Below, piece by piece: positions 40,577 to 50,475 of a stretch of 64,000 nucleotides of DNA (positions are counted from its first letter, which is position 1; each line of letters starts with the position of its first letter). Source of the stretch: Hydrocarboniphaga effusa AP103 (GTDB lineage: Bacteria > Pseudomonadota > Gammaproteobacteria > Nevskiales > Nevskiaceae). A program made the position numbers and the translations under genes. The stretch is from NCBI RefSeq assembly GCF_000271305.1, contig NZ_AKGD01000002.1, positions 1-64,000 of the forward strand, in the 5' to 3' direction. The notes beneath the pieces are model-generated. The model was not told where the DNA came from. It ran no database searches and saw only the letters and a program-made list of their open reading frames with translations.

Positions 40577-42228
40577 TGGGCGGGCAAGGGACTCGCGAAG
40601 CTGATGCGGAAGCGGGCCCCGACGACTTCGTTCGGTGACTCGGCGCCGCGGTAGGCGATGCGCGCCTGATTGTATTCACAGAGTTCGCGCGTCAGGAAAA
40701 GCCCGAGGCCGGTTCCCTGATGAGCGGTCGTGAAGAAGGGTTCGAACATGCGTTCGCGCAAGGCTTCGGGAATGCCGGCGCCATTGTCGGAGACTTCGAG
40801 CCAGGGCTTGCCGAGTTCGTCCACACCGGCCGACAGCAGCACCATCACCGACGAGCTTTCGCTCGCGCCATGGCTGAACGCGTTGTCCCAGAGGTTGAAC
40901 AGGATCTGCTGTAGGTGATCGGCATCGAAGCGCACCGAAAGACTCGCCGGGATGTCGAGCAGCTCGATCGGCCGTGGTTGGTCAGGGAAGCCTTCCTGGT
41001 AGTGGCCGGCGAAGCGCACGAGGCAAGCCTTGAGCGCGAGCGTCTGCGGGTTGGCGGGCTCGCGGCGCGACATCGCAAGCACGTCGCGTACGATCTTCTC
41101 GATGCGTTCGCTGTGGCGGCGGATCATTTCGAGCAGGCGCTTGTCCTGCGCGTGATCGTCGTGCGTGAACACCTCGGATTCGGCCAGCAGCTCGGTGGCG
41201 TGATGGATCGCCGACAGTGGGTTGCGGATTTCGTGCGCGATGTTCGCCGACAGCCGGCCGAGCGCTGCGAGCTTCATCTGCTGCGCCTGCTCGCGCAGGC
41301 GTGTGGCATCGTCGAGCACGATCAGCGCGGCGCCATGGCCGTCGTAGTGCCGGCCCAGGCGCGAGATGCGCGGAATGATTTCGGCACCGTCGGCATGCAG
41401 GCTCAGCGGCGTGGCATCCGAATGCCCGCTTTCGCGCCAGTGCCGCAACACGCGGGCGATCGGCGAGGCATGCGGTTCGAGTCGCGCGCCGTGCAGGTCG
41501 TCGCTGAAGCCGAGCAGCTGCGCCGCGGCCGCGTTGTAGCTGCGGATGTAGCCGTCGTCGTCGACCACCAGCACGCCGCTCTGCATGCTCGCGACGATGC
41601 TTTCGTTGAGTTCGGACAGGCTCTCGAACTCGCTGCCGACCTGCTCGGCGAGCGCCTCGCTCGCTCGCGCGCGCCGAGCCACCGTATTGGCCGCGAGCCC
41701 GGCGCCGAACAGCATCAGGCCGAGCACGCCGGAGGCGGTGAAATCGCTCGACTGCGTCTGATGATCGAGCCCGCGCAGAATCTCGACCCCGAACACCGCC
41801 AGCGTGGCGATGGCCGCCTGCAGCATCGCCATGCGCCGGGACATCACCAGCGCCGCGGCCACCACCGGGGTGACCAGCAGCGTGCCGAGGCCGGTGCCGA
41901 TGCCGCCGCAGGTCAGCAACAGCAAGGCCAGGCTGGCGATGTCGATGCCCACCTGCAGCTGAGCCTGCGCCGCCAGCTCGGGCTGACGCCGCGGCAGCAA
42001 GCCCATCAGCACCAGCGCGGAGACGCCGTAGAGGATGCAGGTGCTGCGGAACGATTCGCTGTGGACCGCCGGAAACAGCTGATCGGCGTAATCGCTTTCG
42101 AAGATGAAGACGAGCGCCGAAACCAGCAGCAGCCGGTACAGCGACAGCAGGCGCAGGACGCGCCATTCCTCGTTCCTCGTCGGCAACGATAGCGGTGCCG
42201 GCGAAGCGGGGTCGATCAATCCGAGCAC
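40573..42228 (-). CDS. pilS: Sensor histidine kinase PilS
   Basis: The 551-residue sensor has about six membrane helices (residues 15-190), a PAS domain ([20 protein letters not shown] from about 225), the H-box [15 protein letters not shown] and ATPase boxes ([27 protein letters not shown]). It phosphorylates PilR and in Pseudomonas senses membrane pilin. I start it at GTG 42228, which overlaps the PP0621-like stop by 13 bases and gives near-family length; the ATG at 42378 would lie inside that gene. Confidence 0.9.
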   Translation of the reverse strand: MLGLIDPASPAPLSLPTRNEEWRVLRLLSLYRLLLVSALVFIFESDYADQLFPAVHSESFRSTCILYGVSALVLMGLLPRRQPELAAQAQLQVGIDIASLALLLLTCGGIGTGLGTLLVTPVVAAALVMSRRMAMLQAAIATLAVFGVEILRGLDHQTQSSDFTASGVLGLMLFGAGLAANTVARRARASEALAEQVGSEFESLSELNESIVASMQSGVLVVDDDGYIRSYNAAAAQLLGFSDDLHGARLEPHASPIARVLRHWRESGHSDATPLSLHADGAEIIPRISRLGRHYDGHGAALIVLDDATRLREQAQQMKLAALGRLSANIAHEIRNPLSAIHHATELLAESEVFTHDDHAQDKRLLEMIRRHSERIEKIVRDVLAMSRREPANPQTLALKACLVRFAGHYQEGFPDQPRPIELLDIPASLSVRFDADHLQQILFNLWDNAFSHGASESSSVMVLLSAGVDELGKPWLEVSDNGAGIPEALRERMFEPFFTTAHQGTGLGLFLTRELCEYNQARIAYRGAESPNEVVGARFRISFASPLPAQ

Positions 42229-42440
42229 CGGCCGCAGCGGCCGCTGCGGGACAAGGTGGAGACGGGCAGGTAAGTGCCGCACTGAGGACAGCGTGCCATC
42301 GGTTCGAAACGCTCGCGGTCGGCTTGCGGGTCCTGCCGATGATTGTGGCCGCCGGGCGGACGCAGCTGACCGCTCCATTGCTTCCAGAGCGTCCAGCCGA
42401 GCCAGGCGAGGCCGGCCAAAATCAGCAGTCGAGTGAGCAT
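42216..42440 (-). CDS. PP0621-family small membrane protein
   Basis: This 74-residue protein has one N-terminal membrane helix ([18 protein letters not shown]) and a small cysteine-rich C-terminus, [22 protein letters not shown], that looks like a zinc ribbon (CxxC...CxxC). It sits directly upstream of pilS and overlaps it, as in pseudomonads. Its role is unknown; the linkage suggests a part in PilS signalling. Confidence 0.82.
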   Translation of the reverse strand: MLTRLLILAGLAWLGWTLWKQWSGQLRPPGGHNHRQDPQADRERFEPMARCPQCGTYLPVSTLSRSGRCGRCSD

Positions 42441-42515
42441 TCCGAGATCCAGATCGCAGGAGCGGCGAGTCTAGCCCGCGGCCGGGATCGGTGGCGGCAT
42501 TGGCCGACAGGCGTT

Positions 42516-42546
42516 TTGCAAGGGCCTACTATCGCGTACCTACTAT
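42516..42546 (+). promoter_or_regulatory. Possible sucC promoter region
   Basis: TTGCAA (42516-42521) lies upstream of two TACTAT hexamers (42527-42532 and 42541-42546); the second is 19 bases away and part of the dyad CTACTATTTAGTAG. It is 45 bases before the sucC start, whose ribosome-binding site is GAGAG. The exact promoter is uncertain. Confidence 0.35.
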
Positions 42547-42590
42547 TTAGTAGAAAATCGACAGGCTTAATCCGCCGAAGAGAGACGATA

Positions 42591-43757
42591 ATGAACCTGC
42601 ACGAATATCAGGCCAAGGCGTTGTTCGCGCGCTATGGCATCCCGGTGCCCGAGGGCATTCTGGCCGAGAGCCCCGAAGCGGCCCGCGCCGCGGCCAAACA
42701 GCTGGGCACCGAAAAGGTGGTGGTGAAGGCCCAGGTCCACGCCGGTGCGCGCGGCAAGGCCGGTGGCGTGAAGCTGGTCGACAGCCCCGAAGCGGCCGAA
42801 GAAGTGGCCAAGAACCTGCTCGGCAAGAACCTGGTGACGATCCAGACCGACGCCAAGGGCCTTCCGGTGAACTCGGTGTACGTCGAGAAGCCGTCGAACA
42901 TCGCGCGCGAGCTGTACCTGTCGGCCCTGGTCGACCGCACGCAGGAAAAGATCGTGTTCATGGCCTCGCCGGACGGCGGCATGGACATCGAGGAAGTGGC
43001 GCACAACACGCCGGAACGCATCAAGCATGTGTTCGTGTCCCCGACCGCCGGCCTGCAGCCCTACCAGGCGCGCGAACTCGGCTTCTTCCTGGGCCTGAAC
43101 AAAGAGCAGGTCGAGCAGTTCACCAAGGTGCTGACGGGCCTTTACCACATCTTCACCGAGCGCGACGCCAGCCTCGTCGAGATCAATCCGCTGATCGTGA
43201 CCAAGGAAGGCAACATCTTCGCGCTCGACGGCAAGCTCAACTTCGACGACAACGCGCTGTTCCGCCAGAAGGAAATCGCCAGCCAGCGCGATCCCTCGCA
43301 GGAAGACGAGCGCGAGCGCCTGGCCAGCAAGTACGACCTCAACTACGTCACGCTCGAAGGCAACATCGGCTGCATGGTCAACGGCGCGGGCCTGGCGATG
43401 GCGACGATGGACATCGTCAAGCTGCACGGCGGCCAGCCGGCGAACTTCCTCGACGTCGGTGGCGGCACCACGGCCGAGAAGGTCACCGAAGCGTTCAAGC
43501 TCATCACGAGCTCGCCGGAAGTGAAGGCGATCTTCATCAACATCTTCGGCGGCATCGTGCGCTGTGACCTGATTGCCGAAGGCATCATCGCCGCGGTCAA
43601 GCAGGTCGGCCTGAAGATCCCTGTGGTTGCCCGTCTGCAGGGAACCAATATGGAGAAAGGACAAGCGTTGTTACGCGAATCCGGCCTGGCGGTCACGCCG
43701 GTCTCCGATCTCACCGAAGCGGCGCAGACGGTCGTTCGTCTGGCGCAGGGGAAGTAA
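42591..43757 (+). CDS. sucC: Succinyl-CoA synthetase, ADP-forming, beta subunit
   Basis: The 388-residue subunit with SucD interconverts succinyl-CoA and succinate plus ATP in the citric acid cycle. It has an ATP-grasp domain ([20 protein letters not shown] at the start, [17 protein letters not shown] near 45) and a C-terminal ligase domain with [10 protein letters not shown] near 320. The sucC-sucD pair is separated by three bases. The gene starts behind a 150-base spacer from the divergent pilS-linked gene. Confidence 0.97.
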   Translation: MNLHEYQAKALFARYGIPVPEGILAESPEAARAAAKQLGTEKVVVKAQVHAGARGKAGGVKLVDSPEAAEEVAKNLLGKNLVTIQTDAKGLPVNSVYVEKPSNIARELYLSALVDRTQEKIVFMASPDGGMDIEEVAHNTPERIKHVFVSPTAGLQPYQARELGFFLGLNKEQVEQFTKVLTGLYHIFTERDASLVEINPLIVTKEGNIFALDGKLNFDDNALFRQKEIASQRDPSQEDERERLASKYDLNYVTLEGNIGCMVNGAGLAMATMDIVKLHGGQPANFLDVGGGTTAEKVTEAFKLITSSPEVKAIFINIFGGIVRCDLIAEGIIAAVKQVGLKIPVVARLQGTNMEKGQALLRESGLAVTPVSDLTEAAQTVVRLAQGK

Positions 43758-43760
43758 GCA

Positions 43761-44639
43761 ATGTCGATCCTGATCAACAAAGACACCAAGGTCATCTGCC
43801 AGGGCTTCACGGGCAAGCAGGGCACCTTCCATTCGGAACAGGCGATCGCCTACGGCACCAAGATGGTCGGCGGCGTGTCGCCGGGCAAGGGCGGCGGCAA
43901 GCACCTGAACCTGCCGGTGTTCAACACCGCGCATGACGCGGTCAAGGACACCGGGGCGGATGCGACGATGATCTACGTTCCGGCGCCGGGCGCGGCCGAC
44001 GCGATCCTCGAAGCGGCCGACGCGGGCATCAAGGTCATCATCTGCATCACCGAAGGCATTCCGGTGACCGACATGATCAAGGTCAAGGCCACGCTGCGCG
44101 CGCAGTATCCGAACAGCGTGCTGATCGGACCGAACTGCCCGGGTGTGATCACGCCGGGCGAATGCAAGATCGGCATCATGCCGGGCCACATCCACAAGCC
44201 GGGCAAGATCGGCGTGGTGTCGCGTTCGGGCACGCTGACGTACGAAACCGTGCACCAGACCACGCAGAACGGCCTGGGTCAGTCGACCTGCGTCGGCATC
44301 GGCGGCGACCCGGTTCGCGGCCTGGGCTTCATCGACGTGATCAGCCTGTTCGAGAAGGATCCGCAGACCGAAGGCATCATCATGGTCGGCGAAATCGGCG
44401 GCAGCAGCGAAGAAGAAGCGGCCGAGTACATCAAGGCCAACGTCAAGAAGCCGGTGGTGGCCTACATCGCGGGCGTGACGGCGCCTCCGGGCAAGCGCAT
44501 GGGCCATGCCGGCGCGATCATCGCGGGCGGCAAGGGCACGGCGGACGAGAAGTTCGCGGCGCTCGAAGCGGCCGGCGTGAAGACGGTGCGTTCGCCGGCC
44601 GATCTCGGCGCGGCCATGCTGTCGCTACTCAAGAAGTAA
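43761..44639 (+). CDS. sucD: Succinyl-CoA synthetase alpha subunit
   Basis: This 292-residue subunit binds CoA ([20 protein letters not shown] at the start) and carries the phosphorylated histidine H249 in [19 protein letters not shown] and GPNCPGVI are further family motifs. It forms the alpha2-beta2 or alpha-beta enzyme with SucC, and a strong terminator follows. Confidence 0.97.
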   Translation: MSILINKDTKVICQGFTGKQGTFHSEQAIAYGTKMVGGVSPGKGGGKHLNLPVFNTAHDAVKDTGADATMIYVPAPGAADAILEAADAGIKVIICITEGIPVTDMIKVKATLRAQYPNSVLIGPNCPGVITPGECKIGIMPGHIHKPGKIGVVSRSGTLTYETVHQTTQNGLGQSTCVGIGGDPVRGLGFIDVISLFEKDPQTEGIIMVGEIGGSSEEEAAEYIKANVKKPVVAYIAGVTAPPGKRMGHAGAIIAGGKGTADEKFAALEAAGVKTVRSPADLGAAMLSLLKK

Positions 44640-44664
44640 GCTTCCAAGCTTCTGGAGTGGTTCG

Positions 44665-44690
44665 AAAGGCCCGCGCAAGCGGGCCTTTTG
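44665..44690. terminator. Intrinsic terminator after sucD
   Basis: AAGGCCCGC (44666-44674) and GCGGGCCTT (44679-44687) form a perfect stem with a GCAA tetraloop, followed by a TTTT tract. It lies between convergent sucD and nadE and can work on both strands, since AAA precedes it. Confidence 0.88.
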
Positions 44691-44731
44691 CTTGGCGCGG
44701 CCTGGGCCTTGGCCGCCATTTCGGCACGCCG

Positions 44732-46801
44732 CTATTTCGGCACTTTGTCGTCGAGCTCGCGCAGCCAGACCTGCGCATTGCCGTCCGACGGCGCGCGCCA
44801 ATCCCCGCGCGGGGACAGCGAGCCGCCGGCGACGACTTTCGGGCCGTTCGGCATCGCCGAGCGCTTGAACTGGCTGAAGCCGAAGAAGCGCCGCACGAAC
44901 ACCTCGAGCCAGCGGCGGATCACCGGCAGCTCGTAGGCGAGTTGCTTCGCCTCGGGCAGGTGGGCGGGCCAGTGGCCGCGCTGCGCATCGCCCCAGGCGT
45001 GCAGCGCCAGGAACGCGATCTTGCTCGGCTTGAAGCCGTAGCGCAGCGTGTAGAACAGGTTGAAGTCCTGCAGCGCGTACGGGCCGATCTTCTGCTCGGT
45101 GCTCTGCATCGCCCCGCCGGCGTCGGCCGGAATCAGCTCGGGTGAAATCTCGGTGTCAAGGATGCGCTGCAAGGTCGGGCCCACCTCGCTGCTGAACTGC
45201 CCGCTCGCGATGACCCAGCGGATCAGGTGCTGCAGCAGCGTCTTCGGCACGCCCGCGTTGACGTTGTAGTGCGACATCTGGTCGCCGACGCCATAGGTGC
45301 ACCAGCCGAGCGCGAGCTCGGACAGATCGCCGGTGCCGACGACGAAGCCGCTGTGCCGGTTGGCGAGCCGGAACAGATAGTCGGTGCGCAGGCCGGCCTG
45401 CACGTTCTCGAAAGTCACGTCGTAGACCGCGGCGCCGCGCTCGCCCCTGGCGTACGGATGATCGAGATCGGCGAGCATCTGCTGCGCCGCCGGCTTGATG
45501 TCGAGCTCGCCATAACTCACGCCGAGCGCCTGCATGAGCGCGATGGCGTTGCGCTTGGTGTCGTCGCCGGTGCCGAAGCCCGGCATCGTATAGGCGCGGA
45601 TGTCCGAACGCGGCAGGCCGAGCAGGTCGAAGGCCTGCGCCGTCACCAGCAGCGCCTGCGTCGAATCGAGCCCGCCCGAAACGCCGATCACCGCGACGCG
45701 GCTGCCGGTGGCGCGCATGCGCTGGGCCAGGCCGCTGACCTGGATGTTGTAGGCCTCGTAGCAATCCTGATTGAGCCGCTGCTCGTCGTTCGGCACAAAC
45801 GGATAGCGGTCGACGCTGCGCAGCAGGCCCAGGTCGCGGATCGGCGGCGCGAGCTCGAATTCGATGCGGCGGAAGCTCGCGCTGCGCGGCTGCAGGCGCG
45901 CGTTGTCGTCGAAGGTGCCGATGCGCAGGCGTTCCTGGCGGATCAGGTCGAGGTCGAGATCGGCGATCGCCATGCGGTCGCCGCGCGGGAAGCGGTCGGT
46001 GGTTTCGAGCCGGGTGCCGCACTCGAAGATTTCGGCCTGGCCGTCCCAGGCCAGGTCGGTGGTCGACTCGCCCGAGCCCGCGGCCGCGTAGACGTAGGCG
46101 GCGAGGCAGCGCGCCGACTGCGACTGGCACAGCAGGCTGCGCGTGTCGGCCTTGCCGATGGTGATGTTGCTGGCCGACAGGTTCGCGAGCACGGTCGCGC
46201 CGGCCAGCGCGGCGGTCGCGCTCGGCGGGATCGGCACCCACAGGTCTTCGCAGATTTCGGCGTGGATGACGAGGCCGTTCAGATCGCTCGCGGTGAACAG
46301 CAGGTCGCTGCCGAACGGGGCCTGCAGGCGGCCGATGCGGATTTCCTGCGTCTCGCAATCGTGCCCGCTCGCGAAATGCCGGCGCTCGTAGAACTCGCGG
46401 TAGTTCGGCAGGTGCATCTTCGGCACCACGCCGAGCAGCTTGCCGCGATGGATCGCGAGCGCGGCGTTGTAGAGCCGGCCGCGATGGCGCACGGGGGCGC
46501 CGACGAGCAGCAGCGGCAACCAGTCGGCCGAATAGGCGACGAGGCGCTCGACCTGCGTTTCGACCGCATCGAGCAGCGCGTCCTGCAGCAGCAGATCGTC
46601 GATCGAATAGGCCGACAGCGCGAGTTCGGGAAACACCAGCAGCGCCGCGCCCTGTTCGCCGGCCCTTGCGGCCAGGCGCGCGATGGATTCGGCGTTGGCC
46701 TGCGGATCGGCCAGCGCGACTTCGAACGTGCAGGCCGCTACGCGGGCGAAACCGCGCCGGTACAGGGACAGGAACTCGGTGGGTGCAGGGTCGTCAGCCA
46801 T
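44732..46801 (-). CDS. nadE: Glutamine-dependent NAD+ synthetase
   Basis: The 689-residue enzyme makes NAD+ from deamido-NAD+, ATP and glutamine. The N-terminal glutaminase has the nitrilase triad (glutamate in VFPELALSAY, lysine in VPKMHLPNYREF, cysteine in HAEICEDLWVP). The C-terminal synthetase has the PP-loop GVSGGLDSTQAL near residue 370 and GTGDLSELALGWCTYG near 500. Its length fits the two-domain type of Mycobacterium tuberculosis (679). The ATG at 46801 is 86 bases downstream of the bamD stop. Confidence 0.95.
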   Translation of the reverse strand: MADDPAPTEFLSLYRRGFARVAACTFEVALADPQANAESIARLAARAGEQGAALLVFPELALSAYSIDDLLLQDALLDAVETQVERLVAYSADWLPLLLVGAPVRHRGRLYNAALAIHRGKLLGVVPKMHLPNYREFYERRHFASGHDCETQEIRIGRLQAPFGSDLLFTASDLNGLVIHAEICEDLWVPIPPSATAALAGATVLANLSASNITIGKADTRSLLCQSQSARCLAAYVYAAAGSGESTTDLAWDGQAEIFECGTRLETTDRFPRGDRMAIADLDLDLIRQERLRIGTFDDNARLQPRSASFRRIEFELAPPIRDLGLLRSVDRYPFVPNDEQRLNQDCYEAYNIQVSGLAQRMRATGSRVAVIGVSGGLDSTQALLVTAQAFDLLGLPRSDIRAYTMPGFGTGDDTKRNAIALMQALGVSYGELDIKPAAQQMLADLDHPYARGERGAAVYDVTFENVQAGLRTDYLFRLANRHSGFVVGTGDLSELALGWCTYGVGDQMSHYNVNAGVPKTLLQHLIRWVIASGQFSSEVGPTLQRILDTEISPELIPADAGGAMQSTEQKIGPYALQDFNLFYTLRYGFKPSKIAFLALHAWGDAQRGHWPAHLPEAKQLAYELPVIRRWLEVFVRRFFGFSQFKRSAMPNGPKVVAGGSLSPRGDWRAPSDGNAQVWLRELDDKVPK

Positions 46802-46887
46802 GAGATCGCTCGTCGAAGCTTTGCGATTCTACAGACTGCCCCGGTGCGCTGAACCGTCGCCGAGCCGTCGCCGACGCTGGCCCTGGC

Positions 46888-47820
46888 TCAGGGCTGCGGA
46901 GCAGCGGGGTCGGCGGCGGCCGGCGTGGTTCCTTCCGGGGGCGGTACCGCGGTCGAATCGGGCACGTCGGCGTTGTCGCTGCCGCCGAGCAGGCGCTTCC
47001 ACCAGGGTGCTTTCTCGGTGCCGCCGAGATCGAGCACCGCAGCGCCCGGGTTGGGCTGGCCGGCGAGCAGGCGGGCAGCATCGTCGGCCTGCTCGTTGAG
47101 GCCGGCACGGCGATAGGCCGATTCCATCAATTCGAGTGCCTCGAAAGTGGCCGGAGCGCCCGGATACTGCGCGATCACCTGCTCGGCGCGCTTGGCCGCG
47201 GCGATGTAGGCCCCGCGCTTGACGTAGAAGCGCACCACGCCGACTTCGTGCAGCGCGATCTTGTTGCGCAGGTACACCATGCGCTCGCGCGCATCGCTGC
47301 GGTATCGGCTGTCCGGGAAGCGCTGGATCAGCATCGAGAAGTTGTCGAAGGCGCGGCTATCGGCCGAGACGTCGCCCAGGTAGCTCTGTACGCCGAGCAT
47401 GCTGCTGAACGAAGGATCGCGATAGAACTCGGTCAGGCCCTTCAAGTACAGCACGTAGTCGATGTGGCCATTGCGCGGATGCTCGCGCATGAACTTATCG
47501 GCTGCCGACAGCGCGCGGTCGCTGTCGGAATTGCGGTACAGCGCATAGATGCGCTCGATCTCGCCCTGGGTGGCGATCTCGGTGAACGGGTAGCGCTTGG
47601 ACAAGTCCTCGTAGTACGCGATGGCGGACTGCCACTGGCTCGAATCCAGGTCCTTGCGGGCCAGTCTGTACAATGCGGCTGCTTCGGCCTTGAGTTGAGC
47701 CTCGCTCTTCTCGCTCGTGTCGAAGGCCGGTCCCTTCTTCTTCTCGTTGCTGCAGGCGGTGACGCCCAATGCGAGAGCGACCACGAGGGCCGCCGCCAGG
47801 GAACGCTGGTAGTTCTTCAT
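46888..47820 (-). CDS. bamD: Outer membrane protein assembly factor BamD
   Basis: This 310-residue lipoprotein (lipobox ALGVTAC, acylated C23) is an essential part of the BAM complex that inserts outer-membrane beta barrels. It carries five TPR-like repeats (YYEDLSKRYPFTEIATQGEI, DKFMREHPRNGHIDYVLYLKG, MLIQRFPDSRYRSDA, QVIAQYPGAPATFEALELM). The Pro/Ala-rich C-terminal tail, about 60 residues, is longer than in E. coli (245 residues total). It diverges from rluD, as in most gammaproteobacteria. Confidence 0.94.
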   Translation of the reverse strand: MKNYQRSLAAALVVALALGVTACSNEKKKGPAFDTSEKSEAQLKAEAAALYRLARKDLDSSQWQSAIAYYEDLSKRYPFTEIATQGEIERIYALYRNSDSDRALSAADKFMREHPRNGHIDYVLYLKGLTEFYRDPSFSSMLGVQSYLGDVSADSRAFDNFSMLIQRFPDSRYRSDARERMVYLRNKIALHEVGVVRFYVKRGAYIAAAKRAEQVIAQYPGAPATFEALELMESAYRRAGLNEQADDAARLLAGQPNPGAAVLDLGGTEKAPWWKRLLGGSDNADVPDSTAVPPPEGTTPAAADPAAPQP

Positions 47821-47916
47821 TCTCGGGATGGCGAGGAGAGCAGCAATCGTGCTGCGAACACAGACGAGTGAACGGCCGCTAGGCGGTCTTGGAGACAGCT
47901 TTGCGGAGTATAGCCC

Positions 47917-48942
47917 ATGAACACTGAGGCACCGGACGACTTAGATGACCTCGACAGCGCCGGTTCAGTTCCGCAGGAGAGCGGGCGTCCGACCGCCGAG
48001 GTGACGCCCGAGCTCGACGGCCTGCGTCTCGATGCGGCGGCCGCCCGGCTGTTCGAGGGTCACTCGCGCTCGCGCATCCAGCAGTGGATGGAGGAAGGCA
48101 GCCTGCTCGTCAACGGCGCGCCGGTGAAACGCCTGCGCGACCTCGCCCGCACCGGCGACAGGCTTGAACTGCTCGCCGATGCGCCCGAAGCCAACTGGGA
48201 CGTGACGCCGCAGGACTTGCCGATCGACGTGGCCTACGCCGACGATGCGATCGCGATCATCCGCAAGCCGGCCGGGCTGACCGTGCATCCGGGCGCCGGC
48301 CAGCGCGCCAGTACCCTGCAGAACGCGCTGCTGCATCACTTCCCGCAGACCATCAACGTGCCGCGCGCCGGCATCGTGCACCGGCTCGACAAGGACACTT
48401 CGGGCCTGCTCGTGGTGGCGCTGACGCCGGTCGCGCACACGCGGCTCGTCGAAGCGCTTGCCGATCGCGACATCGGCCGCGAATACGACGCGCTGGTGAC
48501 CGGCGCGATCGTCGCCGGCAGCACCATCGACGCCCATATCGGTCGGCATCCGCGCGATCGCCTGAAGATGGCGGTGACCACGGCCGGCCGCCGCGCGGTG
48601 ACGCATTACCGCGTGCAGGAGCGCTTCAAGCATCACACCCTGCTGCGCGTGAAGCTCGAAACCGGGCGCACGCATCAGATTCGCGTGCACCTGGCGCATC
48701 TGAAGTGGCCGATCGTCGGCGATGCACTCTACGGCGGACGCGTCGCGCGCGGAGTCGGCATGAGCGAGAAGCTGCGCGCCGCGCTGCTCGCGTTTCCGCG
48801 CCAGGCCCTGCATGCGCGCGAGTTGCAGCTGGAGCATCCGATCACCGGCGAACTCATGCATTTCACGGCCGAGCCGCCGGAAGATTTCCAGGCGATGCTC
48901 GAATTGCTGCGCCGTGAAGAACGGCGCAACAACGCGCTTTAA
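47917..48942 (+). CDS. rluD: 23S rRNA pseudouridine(1911/1915/1917) synthase RluD
   Basis: The 341-residue enzyme has an N-terminal S4 domain (LDAAAARLFEGHSRSRIQQW) and an RluA-type catalytic domain with the active-site aspartate in HRLDKDTSGLLVVA near residue 155. KLETGRTHQIRVHL is the usual RNA-binding motif. It modifies helix 69 of 23S rRNA during 50S maturation. It diverges from bamD over 96 bases. The first 25 residues are an acidic extension. Confidence 0.95.
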   Translation: MNTEAPDDLDDLDSAGSVPQESGRPTAEVTPELDGLRLDAAAARLFEGHSRSRIQQWMEEGSLLVNGAPVKRLRDLARTGDRLELLADAPEANWDVTPQDLPIDVAYADDAIAIIRKPAGLTVHPGAGQRASTLQNALLHHFPQTINVPRAGIVHRLDKDTSGLLVVALTPVAHTRLVEALADRDIGREYDALVTGAIVAGSTIDAHIGRHPRDRLKMAVTTAGRRAVTHYRVQERFKHHTLLRVKLETGRTHQIRVHLAHLKWPIVGDALYGGRVARGVGMSEKLRAALLAFPRQALHARELQLEHPITGELMHFTAEPPEDFQAMLELLRREERRNNAL

Positions 48943-48963
48943 TACGGCGAGTCGATCAGCCAG

Positions 48964-49644
48964 TTAAAGCGGCAGCAGATCGCCGAGTCCGTCGCTCCAG
49001 GCGAACTCGGTGGCCTCGGCCTCGCTGAGCTCACGCGGCGGGCGCGTCGAATCGGGCCGCCGCATCGCGACGATCTGGCCGACGCCGTAGGCCCTGGCCG
49101 CGCGCAGCACCGGCAGGCTGTCGTCGGCGAACAGCGAGCTCTCGCGCGGGAACGCGTGCCGGGCCTGCAGCGCATCCCAGAACGCGGGGTGTTCCTTCGG
49201 CGCGCCGAACTGATGCGATGAGGCGATCACGTCGAACATCGGGCGTAATCCCACTTGATCGAGCTTGATCTGCCAGGCGTCCGGATGCGCGTTGGTGACC
49301 AGCCAGAGCTGCCGGCCCGAGGTTTTCACCGCTTCGAGGAACGCCAGGCTGTTGCCGATGAAGGCGACGCGCTCGCGAATCTCGTGCTTGAGCTGCTTGA
49401 GATCGAGTCCGGTGACCTCGCTCCAGTAATCGGTGCTGTACCAGGGCAGCGTGTGCTCGATCGCGCGGAACTTCGGCAGCAGCTCCTCGTGTGCTTTTTC
49501 GAGTGTGAGCCCGCGCGCCTGTGCGTAACGCTGCGGCACCAGGTCCATCCAGAAATAGTTGTCGAAGGCCAGGTCGAGAATCGTGCCGTCCATGTCGAGC
49601 AGCACGTGGTCGATCCGGCTCCAGTCGGGTTGCGCTTTCTTCAT
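48964..49644 (-). CDS. yrfG: HAD-family GMP/IMP nucleotidase YrfG type
   Basis: The 226-residue HAD hydrolase has motif I LLDMDGTILDL (nucleophile D17 and D19), motif II VTNAHP, the motif III lysine in GAPKEHPAFW and motif IV FADDSLPVL. YrfG-type enzymes dephosphorylate GMP and IMP. The start is an ATG in a palindrome shared with cysQ, with only 17 bases between the two start codons. Confidence 0.88.
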   Translation of the reverse strand: MKKAQPDWSRIDHVLLDMDGTILDLAFDNYFWMDLVPQRYAQARGLTLEKAHEELLPKFRAIEHTLPWYSTDYWSEVTGLDLKQLKHEIRERVAFIGNSLAFLEAVKTSGRQLWLVTNAHPDAWQIKLDQVGLRPMFDVIASSHQFGAPKEHPAFWDALQARHAFPRESSLFADDSLPVLRAARAYGVGQIVAMRRPDSTRPPRELSEAEATEFAWSDGLGDLLPL

Positions 49645-49664
49645 GGGCCTATCATAAGCCCATG
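49642..49664. promoter_or_regulatory. Palindrome containing both start codons of yrfG and cysQ
   Basis: CATGGGC (49642-49648) and GCCCATG (49658-49664) are exact inverse copies around nine bases. The left CAT is the yrfG start on the minus strand and the right ATG is the cysQ start. In the centre, TATCAT (49650-49655) on the plus strand and TATGAT (49656-49651) on the minus strand each sit about six bases before a start codon, which would give leaderless transcripts. No good -35 boxes are seen. Confidence 0.55.
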
Positions 49665-50468
49665 CCCTACACCGACCTGCTCGAATCCGCGCTGTGCATC
49701 GCCACGCAAGCCGGCGAGCGCATCATGGCCATCTATCGCTCGGGCGATTTCACCGTCACCCACAAGGGCGACGATTCGCCGCTCACGCAGGCCGATCTCG
49801 CGGCGCATCGGTACATCGCCGACGAGCTCGCCAGGCTCGCGCCCGAGATTCCGCTGCTGTCGGAAGAAGACGCGGACATTGCGTATTCCACGCGCAGCAC
49901 CTGGACGCGTTACTGGCTCGTCGATCCGCTCGACGGCACGCGCGAGTTCATCCGCCGCAATCCGGATTTCACCGTCAACATCGCGCTGATCGTCGACGGC
50001 TATCCGCAGCTGGGCGTCGTGCATGCGCCGGCACTCGGCATCAGCTGGATCGCAGCAGAGGGCGTGGGTTGCTGGCGCATCGAGAACGGCGAGCGTCGAG
50101 CGTTGAAGACGCGCCGCAAGCCCGAGCTGCCGGTCTTCGTCATCAGCCAGTCGCACCAGAACCCGGCGCTCGCCGAATTCCTCTCGCGCGCGCCGAAGCA
50201 CGAGGCCGTGAGCCGCGGGTCTTCGCTCAAGTTCTGCCTGATCGCCGAAGGACTCGCCGATCTGTATCCGCGCACCGGTCCGATTTCGGAATGGGATTCG
50301 GGCGCCGGCCAGTGCGTCGCCGAGCAGGCCGGAGCACAGGTCCTGCGGCTGCCCGCGCGCACGCGCCTCGGTTACAACGAGAAGGCCTCGTTGATCAATC
50401 CGCTGTTCGCGGTGATCGGCGATCCGTCGGCCGACTGGGACGCGGTGCTCGCGAGCATTCGCGCTTGA
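49662..50468 (+). CDS. cysQ: 3'(2'),5'-bisphosphate nucleotidase CysQ
   Basis: The 268-residue inositol-monophosphatase-fold enzyme hydrolyses 3'-phosphoadenosine 5'-phosphate made during sulfate assimilation. Metal ligands are visible: LLSEEDAD, WLVDPLDGTREFI and the late ISEWDSGAGQ aspartate. It diverges from yrfG and is followed after seven bases by the M15 peptidase gene. Confidence 0.93.
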   Translation: MPYTDLLESALCIATQAGERIMAIYRSGDFTVTHKGDDSPLTQADLAAHRYIADELARLAPEIPLLSEEDADIAYSTRSTWTRYWLVDPLDGTREFIRRNPDFTVNIALIVDGYPQLGVVHAPALGISWIAAEGVGCWRIENGERRALKTRRKPELPVFVISQSHQNPALAEFLSRAPKHEAVSRGSSLKFCLIAEGLADLYPRTGPISEWDSGAGQCVAEQAGAQVLRLPARTRLGYNEKASLINPLFAVIGDPSADWDAVLASIRA

Positions 50469-50475
50469 GCGGGCG

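Noticed and set aside
38753..40654. 633-codon plus-strand frame opposite DUF885 and pilR
   Set aside because: Antisense shadow; pilR is clearly coding on the minus strand with all its domains.
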